12,305 bases of DNA, taken from assembly GCA_934234005.1 (NCBI GenBank), contig CAKQHC010000042.1, forward strand, positions 1 through 12,305. The letters run 5' to 3'. Below are positions 1 through 7,521 of the stretch, piece by piece. The position numbers were made by a program, and so were the translations under genes. The stretch comes from an uncultured Methanomassiliicoccales archaeon. GTDB lineage: Archaea; Thermoplasmatota; Thermoplasmata; Methanomassiliicoccales; Methanomethylophilaceae. How positions within the stretch are numbered: the first letter of the stretch is position 1; each line of letters opens with the position of its first letter. The notes beneath the pieces are model-generated. The model searched no databases. It worked only from the letters and a program-made list of their open reading frames with translations, and was not told where the DNA came from.

Positions 1-909
1 TTCGATTTCCGGACAGTTCGGTTCTCCTTGCGAATCCAGAGGAGCTTTCGGTTTAGGATTGTCGGCATAGTTCTGCGGTGCAGACGAATAGCTGTCCTGA
101 TTCACGGTTCCCTTGTCTAAAAGGCTGCCTGTTCCGTTACACATTAACTGATCAGACAGATCTTTTTCCGGAATTATGTCTCTGAGAATATCGAATATCC
201 TGCATGCACATTCATAACGGACATCGGGATCATTGGATGTACAGCCCTCGTTGAAGATGGGTGTTGTCAGTTTGATGTATTTTATCATCCAATTCGGGGC
301 AGGATTTTGCTGAACCGTCGGATATAATATGGAGCGTATCATATGATTGAGGAAAGACAGGATTTTCGGCAGTTTTACAGTTTTTTCATTTTTGGATATG
401 TTTTCTGCCTCACCCACGGCTGTACGCAGGAATACGAGATACGGGCGCATGTTGTCAAACATCATGCATCCTGCCTCCTCGATGTAATAATCTTCTATTA
501 TGTTGATTATCGATGCAAGAACCTTGGCTCCGTTATCGGTTGATGCACGCGGTTCACCCGGTTGTATGACCGGAAAACGCGTGAAAATGATGTGAAGGCA
601 TTCATGAATATTCAGAGCCCTGGTTATGGCATGCAGGGTGTTTAACGGATCTGCAGAAAACTCGCCCGGATAAGCGCCGATTGCCGTTTCAGCTTTCATA
701 ATTCCCTGCACATACGAATATGCGTTGGACATGGAGGGATCGACGGTTATGTTTCTTCCGTCTGTGTAGCTTCCGTTACCGAAGCGGAATCTGAGCATAT
801 TGCGGCCCGTGAGCAATTTGGAGAACGATTCCTCTGATTTGCGTATGAGCTCGCATTCGAAACGGCGGAGTACGGTGCGAAGGTCGTCGGTCTGTCTGTC
901 ATCCATCAT
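1..909 (-). CDS. CobT/NorD-like metallopeptidase-VWA protein, partial (3' end off window)
   Basis: The frame is open from the ATG at 909 to the left edge: 303 codons with no stop, so the C-terminus is missing. Residues 102-106 read HECLH, an HExxH zinc-binding motif, and residues 134-144 read IINIIEDYYIE. This HExxH-plus-ED arrangement is typical of the N-terminal metallopeptidase-like part of CobT/NorD/CoxE and DUF2201-type proteins, which end in a VWA domain; any VWA domain would lie outside the window. The region near residues 270-303 is Pro/Ser/Asn-rich and looks like a linker. The start is fixed by an ATGA overlap with the AAA+ gene ending at 906, so the two are probably translationally coupled and act as a MoxR/VWA-type pair. 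Another ATG lies one codon downstream (906). Whether it is an active protease or only a structural fold cannot be told. The family call is an inference from motif and context. Confidence 0.72.
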   Translation of the reverse strand, partial: MMDDRQTDDLRTVLRRFECELIRKSEESFSKLLTGRNMLRFRFGNGSYTDGRNITVDPSMSNAYSYVQGIMKAETAIGAYPGEFSADPLNTLHAITRALNIHECLHIIFTRFPVIQPGEPRASTDNGAKVLASIINIIEDYYIEEAGCMMFDNMRPYLVFLRTAVGEAENISKNEKTVKLPKILSFLNHMIRSILYPTVQQNPAPNWMIKYIKLTTPIFNEGCTSNDPDVRYECACRIFDILRDIIPEKDLSDQLMCNGTGSLLDKGTVNQDSYSSAPQNYADNPKPKAPLDSQGEPNCPEIE

Positions 910-2375
910 ACGGATCTATCCCATTTGTACATGCGTATTATTCCGCGCAATCCATTTTCCAACGCTTTATCGGATCTTGCGATGGGGATGATTGTTTTTT
1001 CGGACGCTTCCAGATAACCTTCGTACTTTGCCAATCTTGCCCAATTTTCCAGATTTCTCGGAGATATCACAATATCCAATTCTTCGCTGGAGATTTTGTT
1101 TTTTATACGGAGGTATATGGACAGTATGTGCTGGATGTCGGGTATGCATTCGGGAACTCTTGTTGTCAGCATCTTTGTTATGGCTGAATCATTCAATTCG
1201 GGAACGTCTACGATGGCATTGAATCTGTTATAAAGGGATTGATTGAGTTCTTTGGTTCCGAAGTATCCGATGTTCATCGTCGCAAACAGTCTGAAATTGG
1301 GATGTCTTTTTACGATTTCTCCGGAATCCAATCTGACCATTCCGTTGTCGTCCATTAGGGAGTTTAAGAATGCTAGGTATTGCGGTTTCGCGAAATTTAT
1401 TTCTTCGAATACCACGGCACCGCCGTATCTTATCGCTTTGGTGACATAACTTTCCGTGAAGACTATTTTATCGCCGTCCGGAATGTATTTTCCCAGGATG
1501 AATTCATCCAGATTTTCGGTGCTGTTTACTGTATCCATAAGCGGAATGCCGATATGCTGGCACATAAGTTTGCATGAAATTGTCTTACCTGTACCGGCCG
1601 GACCGTGGAGCAGTACGGAACGTACGTCTCCGGACATAAGTGCCCTGCACAGGCCGTTCAGATTCTCCGGCAGTTCGAATTCGTTTCCCAGACGCGGTAT
1701 CAAATCTCTGAATTCTTCAGGGAATTGGTTTATGTCAAAATGTTCGTTTTCGGATTTCACAGCCTGAGGGGACGGGATTTGTTCCTGACATTCGGATGCA
1801 GTATTGCTCTCTATTCCAATTTCTTTCACGTTTCCGTACGACAGAAATGTACTGCTGTTACGGAAACGGTCCATGAATTTAGAATGGATATTTTCCAACA
1901 GGGTTTCGTCAATATGTTTGGAATACTCATCTAGCATGGCTGCGAATGCGGGTTCTTCGGAACACTGTATCGCGATAAGCAGGCATACTGTGGGCAACAG
2001 AGGGTACAGATCCGAGTTGGCTTCTCCGAACCCTGGTATGAGCTTTCCGTCGGAATCATACGCCCCTACCTGCGTGTATTCGGCGTTTCCGCTGACTTTG
2101 TAGAAGAATATGTCTCTGCGTACAATCTGGTTGTCACGCCATTCGTACGGCACCTTTATCGACAGATAGTACGCAGATTCGGATTTGTTGATGCAGTATT
2201 CCGGATTTTTATCATAAATGCCGTTGAGTAAAGCCGAATACAGCAGTATGCCTTCGCATACGCTTTGTCTGAGTTCTTTGCAGATTTTTCCCGGTTCTCC
2301 GTGACGGAATCCGAATCCGTTGAATATTCTGGTGTCTGTTCTGTGTACATTATACGTCACAGTGTCGATTTTCAT
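906..2375 (-). CDS. MoxR/NorQ/CobS-type AAA+ ATPase
   Basis: A 489-residue protein. The first ~220 residues are an N-terminal region I do not recognise, followed by a Ser/Glu/Gln-rich linker. The AAA_5-like core has Walker A GPAGTGKT (258-265), Walker B VVFEEIN (321-327), sensor 1 ATMN (365-368), an arginine finger in YNRF (382-385) and SPRN (438-441) near the usual sensor 2 site. Such ATPases remodel or activate a partner VWA protein (NorQ-NorD, CbbQ-CbbO, CobS-CobT). The partner here is most likely the next gene, which overlaps by ATGA. The chosen ATG has GAGG eight bases upstream. The frame is open further up, with a TTG at 2414 adding 13 residues, but no good ribosome site fits it. NorQ and CobS proteins are about 260-330 residues, so the long N-terminal extension is unusual and may recognise the substrate. 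Confidence 0.85.
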   Translation of the reverse strand: MKIDTVTYNVHRTDTRIFNGFGFRHGEPGKICKELRQSVCEGILLYSALLNGIYDKNPEYCINKSESAYYLSIKVPYEWRDNQIVRRDIFFYKVSGNAEYTQVGAYDSDGKLIPGFGEANSDLYPLLPTVCLLIAIQCSEEPAFAAMLDEYSKHIDETLLENIHSKFMDRFRNSSTFLSYGNVKEIGIESNTASECQEQIPSPQAVKSENEHFDINQFPEEFRDLIPRLGNEFELPENLNGLCRALMSGDVRSVLLHGPAGTGKTISCKLMCQHIGIPLMDTVNSTENLDEFILGKYIPDGDKIVFTESYVTKAIRYGGAVVFEEINFAKPQYLAFLNSLMDDNGMVRLDSGEIVKRHPNFRLFATMNIGYFGTKELNQSLYNRFNAIVDVPELNDSAITKMLTTRVPECIPDIQHILSIYLRIKNKISSEELDIVISPRNLENWARLAKYEGYLEASEKTIIPIARSDKALENGLRGIIRMYKWDRSV

Positions 2376-2401
2376 TCGTTGAGCCTCGATTGTGGATTCA
2401 T
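2372..2401 (-). other. Possible 9-codon upstream ORF
   Basis: An ATG at 2401 opens a nine-residue frame (MNPQSRLNE). Its TGA overlaps the ATG of the AAA+ gene as ATGA. No ribosome binding site is visible, so it may be chance; if translated it would couple to the AAA+ start. Confidence 0.15.
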
Positions 2402-2549
2402 GTGGATAGGACAAAAAGCTATCTATTGGATTCAGCCGACAAACCTCCCCGGGTCAGCATATGCGGTTTCCGTTGGTAGATGGTTTATTTACGATGACTC
2501 CGTACCGTCTCCTGTCGTTCGGTTATCGCCCGGGCGGGAGTCTGCAATT
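2376..2549. promoter_or_regulatory. Divergent promoter region between AAA+ and DUF1846 genes
   Basis: This 174-bp spacer separates two divergent starts. The best TATA-like box is TTTATTTA at 2484-2491. On the plus strand it would place a transcript start near 2515 and a short leader before 2550. Its complement TAAATAAA could serve the minus strand. GGGAG at 2536-2540 is a plausible ribosome site for the ATG at 2550. A strong minus-strand GGGGAGG (complement of 2444-2450) has no suitable start codon just downstream and is unexplained. Confidence 0.45.
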
Positions 2550-4037
2550 ATGAAGACAGGATTCGATAACGGCAAATACCTCACTATACAGTCGGAACAC
2601 ATTAAGGAAAGAATCGGAAGATTCGGCGGAAAACTGTATCTTGAATTCGGCGGAAAACTCTTTGACGATTATCATGCATCCAGAGTTCTCCCGGGATTCA
2701 TGCCCGACAGTAAAATCAGAATGCTTCTTCAGATGAGAGACGATGTAGAGGCAATAGTCGCAGTGAATTCGGCCGATATCGAGAGGAATAAAGTCCGCGG
2801 AGATTTGGGAATTACATACGATCTTGAGGTTTTGCGTCTAATCGATCAGTTTACGGAACGCGGCATTCCCGTAGCAGGCGTGGTTTTAACAAGATATACT
2901 TCGCAACCTGCCGCTGTAGCGTTTGAAGAAAGGCTCAAAACATTGGGAATCAAATCATACAGGCACTACTCCATCGCAGGATATCCTTCGGATATAGACA
3001 GGATTGTGTCCGATGACGGATTCGGGAAAAACGAGTTTGTACCCACGACCAAGCCGTTGGTGGTTGTCACGGCACCGGGCCCGGGCAGCGGAAAAATGGC
3101 TGTCGCACTGTCCCAGATGTACGGCGAATTCAGAAGAGGGAAGAAGGCGGGATATGCGAAATTTGAAACATTCCCTATATGGAACATACCTTTGAGACAC
3201 CCGGTAAACATTGCTTACGAGGCGGCAACCATAGACCTCGGCGATGTCAATATGATCGATCCTTTCCATATGGAGGCGTACGGAAAATCTACTGTCAATT
3301 ATAACAGAGATATCGAGGTATTCCCGATATTGAACGCAATGTTGGAAATGATTTCCGGAACTTCGATATACAAATCTCCGACGGATATGGGAGTTAATAT
3401 GGCCGGATACTGCATATTTGATGATGCGGCTGTATCTAAAGCATCCACAATGGAGACAATCAGACGTTATTTCAAATGTTTGTGTGATAACAAACAGGGT
3501 TTGATCCCGGATGAGACCGTTCACAAATTCGACATTCTTCTCAGAAACGCATCTATCGATCCGATGTCTCGCAGAGTGATTCCCGCTGTCAGAGAATTGG
3601 CATCCAAAACAGACGTCGCGGTCATCGGAATCGAATTGGAAGACGGAACCGTCGTCACCGGTAAGGAATCTCCGCTGCTTACGGCATCTTCCGCAATGAT
3701 TCTCAATTCGTTGAAAGTGCTGTCGGGCATAGATGACGGAGTTTTCCTTATTTCTCCTGATGTACTCAATCCGGTCAAATCACTTAAAGTACATTATCTC
3801 GGTAAAGAGGATGCTGCTTTACATGCCAATGAGATGTTGGTTGCTTTGGCAATCAGTGCAAAAACCGACAGTTTGGCAGAGAAGGCATTGTCCAAACTGC
3901 CGATGCTGAGCGGTTGCGAAGTCCATTCGTCATTTATTCTGTCGCCCACGGATGCGGAACTTCTGAAGAATCTCAACATGAACGTTACGTGCGAGCCGAA
4001 GTATCAGAAGGATAATCTGTATCACGGCGGAAATTGA
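2550..4037 (+). CDS. DUF1846 (UPF0371) family protein
   Basis: A full-length 495-residue member of the DUF1846/UPF0371 family, whose usual length is about 490-505. Family hallmarks are visible in order: an N-terminus with YLEFGGKLFDD (30-40) and RVLPGF (45-50), DIERNKVRGDLGITYD (76-91), TRYTSQPAA (114-122), the glycine-rich APGPGSGKMA (175-184), KFETFPIWN (204-212), AATIDLGDVNMIDPFH (225-240), VNYNRDIE (249-256), and the C-terminal VTCEPKY (479-485). Crystal structures exist for the family but I know of no settled function. The glycine-rich loop resembles a nucleotide-binding loop, but that alone does not prove ATPase activity. The frame extends in-phase to about 2265, antisense to the AAA+ gene; the ATG at 2550 is chosen because family homology begins there and GGGAG lies nine bases upstream. 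It appears monocistronic and ends just before a hairpin. Confidence 0.93.
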   Translation: MKTGFDNGKYLTIQSEHIKERIGRFGGKLYLEFGGKLFDDYHASRVLPGFMPDSKIRMLLQMRDDVEAIVAVNSADIERNKVRGDLGITYDLEVLRLIDQFTERGIPVAGVVLTRYTSQPAAVAFEERLKTLGIKSYRHYSIAGYPSDIDRIVSDDGFGKNEFVPTTKPLVVVTAPGPGSGKMAVALSQMYGEFRRGKKAGYAKFETFPIWNIPLRHPVNIAYEAATIDLGDVNMIDPFHMEAYGKSTVNYNRDIEVFPILNAMLEMISGTSIYKSPTDMGVNMAGYCIFDDAAVSKASTMETIRRYFKCLCDNKQGLIPDETVHKFDILLRNASIDPMSRRVIPAVRELASKTDVAVIGIELEDGTVVTGKESPLLTASSAMILNSLKVLSGIDDGVFLISPDVLNPVKSLKVHYLGKEDAALHANEMLVALAISAKTDSLAEKALSKLPMLSGCEVHSSFILSPTDAELLKNLNMNVTCEPKYQKDNLYHGGN

Positions 4038-4082
4038 ACCGGCAATACATCCGAAACGGCGTGTAAGTAAATTGTTTAAGAA

Positions 4083-4099
4083 CCGGGGATAACCCCCGG
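4083..4099. terminator. GC hairpin between convergent genes
   Basis: CCGGGG (4083-4088) pairs with CCCCGG (4094-4099) around a five-base loop. It lies in the 64-bp gap between the stop of the DUF1846 gene and the stop of the first helicase, with AT-rich bases (ATTTATT) following on the plus strand. It could end transcripts from both sides. Confidence 0.55.
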
Positions 4100-4101
4100 A
4101 T

Positions 4102-5514
4102 TTATTCCTGAATAACGTCTACGCGGATTTTCTTATCCTTGTATTTTGCTTTGGGAAGATCCATTGCCATTCTGTTTCCGAAATCTTTGTGGACTTCGAC
4201 TATTGACGACTCGTTTCCGAGCTCGACTTTTCCTACGGCAACCTCTCTGAGTCTGGCATTTTTGATTATAAAGTCTGCCAGGGACACTTTACCCAAACCG
4301 TCGTTTTTACCCAGATTTATTTTGAATCTGCACATGCCGAATACATCTGAAATTTGGTCATAATCAACCACTTTGCGGATAGTATCCTTCTGTCCGTCTT
4401 CGGCTTCCGGCACGTCTCTCTTTTCGATTTTCATGCCGGTACGCAATTCAAATTCTTTTACAAGGTGCTCTTCTTCGGATGTGACGAACGATACTGCCGT
4501 ACCTTCTTTTCCTGCACGTCCTGTCCTTCCGATTCTGTGAATATATGTGTCAATGTCATCGGGCATGTCGTAGTTGATGACGTAGGATATGTCATCGATG
4601 TCGATTCCTCTGGCGGCAACGTCGGTTGCGATGAGAATATCGGTTTTATCATCTTTGAAATCCCTGATGACTTTTTCCCTTCTGGACTGAGGCATGTCTC
4701 CGTGTATGGCTTCAATCTTGTATCCCAGACTGTCGAGTCTCTCCTCGAGGGTATCTACCATTTTCTTAGTCTGGCAGAAGATTATTGCCTTAGGCTGATC
4801 AATATCGATTATTCTGCACAATGCCCAGGATTTGTTGCGTCTTCCCACAGATATGTAGTATTGTTTGGTGAGATCGAGTACGACTTCGTCTTTGGAAACG
4901 GATATTTCCTTGGGATTGTTCATGTAGTCGAACGCCAACTGTTTGACATTTTCCTGCATTGTAGCGGAGAACAGCATGGTATGTCTTTCTTTGGGCATTT
5001 TTCCGAGGATAAATTTGATGTCTTCCTCGAATCCCATATCAAGCATACGGTCTGCTTCGTCAAGGACCAGTGTAGTGATGGCGGATACGTTGAGCACTCC
5101 GCGTGAAATCATATCTCTGACACGGCCCGTAGTTCCGGCAACGATGTCGCATCCTTTGTTGAGTTCTTTGATTTGTTTTTCGATGCTTGCTCCGCCATAA
5201 ATCGGTATGCTTACGTGTCCGGAATACTTGGACAGTTTGTTTAATTCGTCTACAACCTGGCTTGCCAGTTCTCTGGTCGGAACGAGAATAACTGCGGAAG
5301 GCGTTTTTTGTTTGGCAGGTATCGATCCGAGTACGATTGTTCCGTATGCACCGGTCTTTCCGGTTCCGGTCTGAGCCTGTGCAAACATATCTACGCCTTT
5401 AAGGCCGAGAGGGACAGAGCTGATTTGGATGGGCGTGGGTTCAGACCAGCCCATGTCATCCATTGCTTTTGCGATATCTTCGGGTATTCCGATGTCTGTG
5501 AAATTCGAGATCAT
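4102..5514 (-). CDS. DEAD-box RNA helicase with DbpA-like C-terminal domain (copy 1)
   Basis: An ATP-dependent RNA helicase of 470 residues, expected to act in ribosome assembly or RNA refolding. Motifs in order: Q motif GWSEPTPIQ (22-30), Walker A AQTGTGKT (47-54), PTRELA (79-84), DEAD (152-155), SAT (183-185), IIFC (244-247), ATDVAARGIDID (296-307) and HRIGRTGRAG (326-335). Residues ~392-470 match the DbpA/CsdA RNA-binding domain (starting near DVFGMCRFKINLG), which in bacterial DbpA targets rRNA. Motif Ib, normally TPGR, reads TTGR (128-131). The start is taken as the ATG at 5514; a TTG two codons upstream (5520) is in frame but less likely. It has its own TATA-like promoter. It is more like CsdA/DbpA-type bacterial helicases than eIF4A in its tail. 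A second copy lies at 8600-10117. Confidence 0.95.
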   Translation of the reverse strand: MISNFTDIGIPEDIAKAMDDMGWSEPTPIQISSVPLGLKGVDMFAQAQTGTGKTGAYGTIVLGSIPAKQKTPSAVILVPTRELASQVVDELNKLSKYSGHVSIPIYGGASIEKQIKELNKGCDIVAGTTGRVRDMISRGVLNVSAITTLVLDEADRMLDMGFEEDIKFILGKMPKERHTMLFSATMQENVKQLAFDYMNNPKEISVSKDEVVLDLTKQYYISVGRRNKSWALCRIIDIDQPKAIIFCQTKKMVDTLEERLDSLGYKIEAIHGDMPQSRREKVIRDFKDDKTDILIATDVAARGIDIDDISYVINYDMPDDIDTYIHRIGRTGRAGKEGTAVSFVTSEEEHLVKEFELRTGMKIEKRDVPEAEDGQKDTIRKVVDYDQISDVFGMCRFKINLGKNDGLGKVSLADFIIKNARLREVAVGKVELGNESSIVEVHKDFGNRMAMDLPKAKYKDKKIRVDVIQE

Positions 5515-5586
5515 AATCAATCACGTGATCCGAAACAACAGCCTGCGACTCAAACACAGGCACAGTTCCTTTCGTGTGCTTGTATG

Positions 5587-5595
5587 AAATATATA
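5587..5595 (-). promoter_or_regulatory. TATA-like box for helicase copy 1
   Basis: On the minus strand it reads TATATATTT, close to the archaeal TATA consensus. It lies about 75 bp upstream of the helicase ATG at 5514, giving a transcript start near 5566 and a leader of about 50 bases. It sits beside the T-rich tail of the upstream terminator. Confidence 0.55.
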
Positions 5596-5600
5596 GTATA

Positions 5601-5645
5601 AAAAGAAAAAGAAATGAAAATAAGAGGACGACGGGAAAACCCGTC
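5601..5645 (-). terminator. Hairpin plus T-rich tract after the membrane-anchored protein gene
   Basis: GACGGG (5630-5635) and CCCGTC (5640-5645) form a six-bp stem with an AAAA loop on the plus strand (TTTT on the minus). Ten bases downstream of the small gene's stop in the minus direction, it is followed by a pyrimidine/T-rich run (complement of 5601-5623), a typical archaeal termination signal. Confidence 0.55.
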
Positions 5646-5654
5646 ATCGTATGT

Positions 5655-6140
5655 TCAGACAATTATGCTGTATCCGAAATCAAGATTCAGATTGACATCA
5701 CCCGTATAATGGAATCCCAACATCGGGTTTTCATCACTGGATAATTTGAAATTCACGTTTTCGCAACCGGAAATATCTATTTTTAAGATACATTTTATGT
5801 TGTTGCAGATTCCTGTGAATTCTTTTGTATCGGCATTATATGTCCATTTGACGTTATCCGCACCGCTTTCGGCCGAGATCATGATTGTTGCAATCTGTTC
5901 GGAGCCCTTGGGCAAATAGGATACAGTACCGAGTTCGGTCATTTTACCCGAATTATCCATTATGTACTTTTTAACCGAATATGTCTGAGACGGAGCCACA
6001 CCGTCCCCGTGCATTTTTTCTGAAACTTCAAGCGTATAATCCGTGTCTTCGTCGCTGTCATCGGAAGTCATAACTACAGCTGCTGCAGCAATGATAACGA
6101 CGGCGACAACACCGATTACCGCAATGATTTTACTATCCAT
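5655..6140 (-). CDS. Small membrane-anchored extracellular protein, function unknown
   Basis: A 161-residue protein I do not recognise. It has a short N-terminus (MDSK), then one hydrophobic segment at about residues 4-24 rich in Ile, Val and Ala, then an acidic stretch TSDDSDEDTD. This is the layout of a signal anchor or uncleaved signal peptide that puts the remaining ~130 residues outside the cell. There is no lipobox cysteine, so it is probably not a lipoprotein. The exterior part is rich in polar residues and alternating hydrophobics, suggesting beta structure; Cys residues at about 111, 116 and 125 could bond. GGGGAG about 11 bases upstream is the likely ribosome site. It lies downstream of the HAD gene on the same strand (78-bp gap) and ends at its own terminator. 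Confidence 0.75.
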   Translation of the reverse strand: MDSKIIAVIGVVAVVIIAAAAVVMTSDDSDEDTDYTLEVSEKMHGDGVAPSQTYSVKKYIMDNSGKMTELGTVSYLPKGSEQIATIMISAESGADNVKWTYNADTKEFTGICNNIKCILKIDISGCENVNFKLSSDENPMLGFHYTGDVNLNLDFGYSIIV

Positions 6141-6218
6141 GAATGACAGAACTCCCCCGTAGGATAAAACATTTTATGACCGTACAACCGAATGCTGTCG
6201 GATTATACCGGAGTTATG

Positions 6219-6854
6219 TCAGAGTCCGAGAATACCGAGGATATCTTTCGGATGTTTTGCATTGCCTACCGAATCCAATTGTTCCAGGATTTCGGGGGTG
6301 TATCCGTAAGATGCACCTATAAACGGGACATTGTTGGCAGATGCGGCCTTATAATCGGAAACCGAGTCTCCAATCATCACAGCCTTATGGGAAGGAATTC
6401 CGACGGTGTTCAGAAGGTCGGAAATCATATCTGATTTTGATGGTCCGTTAGAATCGATAACGCCACGCACATAATCAAAGCAATCGTTCATGCCGATCAT
6501 TGTGAGCAGGCGCTTTGTACCCATAAGGTCGTTGTTGGTAGCTATTGCGGTAACAGCGTTGTTTTTCACTTTGCGTACCGTATCGATAATGTCGTCAAAA
6601 GGTTTCACGTCTCCGACGTGTTTGGGATAATATTTGAAGAAGCGTCTGGCAAAATCAATTGCGACATCTTCGCCGACGCCATAGTTGTCCTTCATCGACT
6701 CGACTATGTTCCGCCCTATGCTTTCCGTCAGTATTTTATCATCCAACGGGGGAAGGTTCATCTCTTTTTGGACTTCGTGACATGTGTTGATTAGTGCCGG
6801 GGCCGAATTCACAATAGTCCCATCCAAATCAAAAATGACCAATCCGTACTTCAT
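6219..6854 (-). CDS. HAD-superfamily hydrolase, phosphoglycolate-phosphatase-like
   Basis: A 211-residue haloacid-dehalogenase-type phosphatase. Motif I is DLDGT (9-13), with Asp9 as the nucleophile and Asp11 as the acid/base. Motif II is Thr106 in IATNN, motif III is Lys140 in SKSD, and motif IV is GDSVSD (162-167), which binds Mg. A cap of about 60 helical residues follows motif I (class C1, as in Gph, PGMB and related enzymes). The substrate cannot be fixed from sequence: phosphoglycolate, a sugar phosphate or a nucleotide are all possible. The ATG at 6854 is chosen because the HAD fold begins there. An in-frame TTG at 6905 would add 17 non-homologous residues and overlap the MORN gene's stop. 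A TATA-like box 25 bp upstream suggests a leaderless transcript. Confidence 0.9.
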   Translation of the reverse strand: MKYGLVIFDLDGTIVNSAPALINTCHEVQKEMNLPPLDDKILTESIGRNIVESMKDNYGVGEDVAIDFARRFFKYYPKHVGDVKPFDDIIDTVRKVKNNAVTAIATNNDLMGTKRLLTMIGMNDCFDYVRGVIDSNGPSKSDMISDLLNTVGIPSHKAVMIGDSVSDYKAASANNVPFIGASYGYTPEILEQLDSVGNAKHPKDILGILGL

Positions 6855-6874
6855 GATACGGCCATACGGATTGG

Positions 6875-6883
6875 CTATATATC
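6875..6883 (-). promoter_or_regulatory. TATA-like box for HAD gene (leaderless)
   Basis: The minus strand reads GATATATAG in this stretch. Its centre lies about 25 bp upstream of the ATG at 6854, the normal TATA-to-start distance in archaea, so transcription would begin at or within a few bases of the start codon. No ribosome binding site is seen, which agrees with this. Confidence 0.45.
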
Positions 6884-6901
6884 GGTTGGTTTCGATTACG
6901 C

Positions 6902-7492
6902 TCAACGCAGAAGCGCAGCATATTTCGGACCGCGGAGAACTTCTTTTCCTGTAAAATCTCCGTTTGAATCCACGGTGCCGTAAAACATACGTCCGTTGGT
7001 ATAAAGCGTCCCTGTTCCCGCGAGTATTCCGTCATGCCATTGTCCCACGAAACGGTCTCCGTTGGGCCATGTGATGGATCCGAATCCTTCCTGACGGTCG
7101 TCTTTCCATCCGCCAAAGTATGTTATTCCTTTGGATGAGGTAAAACTGCCTCTGCCGTTTCTGAATCCGTTGCGGAATCCGCCTTCGTATCTGAATCCGT
7201 TGGGACGGCTCATAACGCCGTGTCCGCTGAGTTTATCGTCCTTCCATCCGCCGTTGTACGTAAGGCCGTCATGCCATCTCTGAGTTCCGGACCCGTTCTT
7301 GCGGCCTTTGTACCATTCGCCGTCGTATACCGAGCCGTCCGGATATTTGCATACGCCGTGTCCGCAGTACATTCCGTCGCGCCATCCTCCGATATATACG
7401 GAACCGTCTTTGCACTGCATCATACCTTTTCCGTGAGCGATGTTGTTTCTGACATCGCCGTCATAACATCCGCTGTCTGTAAGCAGTTTCAT
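6902..7492 (-). CDS. MORN-repeat protein
   Basis: A 196-residue protein built almost wholly of MORN repeats: seven full ~23-residue units and a shorter eighth, with the recurring pattern Y-x-G-x-W-x-x-G-x-x-x-G-x-G, for example YIGGWRDGMYCGHG, YDGEWYKGRKNGSG and YNGGWKDDKLSGHG. MORN units form a long beta-hairpin sheet. In eukaryotes and bacteria they support protein dimers or scaffolds and have been linked to lipid contact. There is no signal peptide, membrane segment or attached enzyme domain, so it is probably a cytoplasmic scaffold with unknown partner. The ATG at 7492 is preferred; a TTG at 7504 would add four residues. It ends 47 bp before the HAD start, which may have its own promoter, so the two may or may not be co-transcribed. 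Confidence 0.9.
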   Translation of the reverse strand: MKLLTDSGCYDGDVRNNIAHGKGMMQCKDGSVYIGGWRDGMYCGHGVCKYPDGSVYDGEWYKGRKNGSGTQRWHDGLTYNGGWKDDKLSGHGVMSRPNGFRYEGGFRNGFRNGRGSFTSSKGITYFGGWKDDRQEGFGSITWPNGDRFVGQWHDGILAGTGTLYTNGRMFYGTVDSNGDFTGKEVLRGPKYAALLR

Positions 7493-7521
7493 TATGCATC
7501 CCAAATCTCTGGTATTTTTTA

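Noticed and set aside
343..543. A 66-codon plus-strand open frame
   Set aside because: It is antisense to the HExxH protein, which has motif support and an ATGA link to its neighbour.
2265..2549. N-terminal extension of the DUF1846 frame by 95 residues
   Set aside because: It would overlap the AAA+ gene antisense, has no homology, and family proteins begin at the residue coded at 2550.
3072..3101. APGPGSGKMA in DUF1846 as a true Walker A P-loop
   Set aside because: It resembles one, but no Walker B partner is evident and the family is not an established ATPase, so I record it only as a glycine-rich loop.
2955..3524. A 189-codon open frame on the minus strand
   Set aside because: It is antisense to the conserved DUF1846 gene, and the translation has no family features.
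4354..5106. A 250-codon open frame on the plus strand
   Set aside because: It lies fully antisense to a well-supported DEAD-box helicase and its protein has no recognisable domain; it is a frame shadow.
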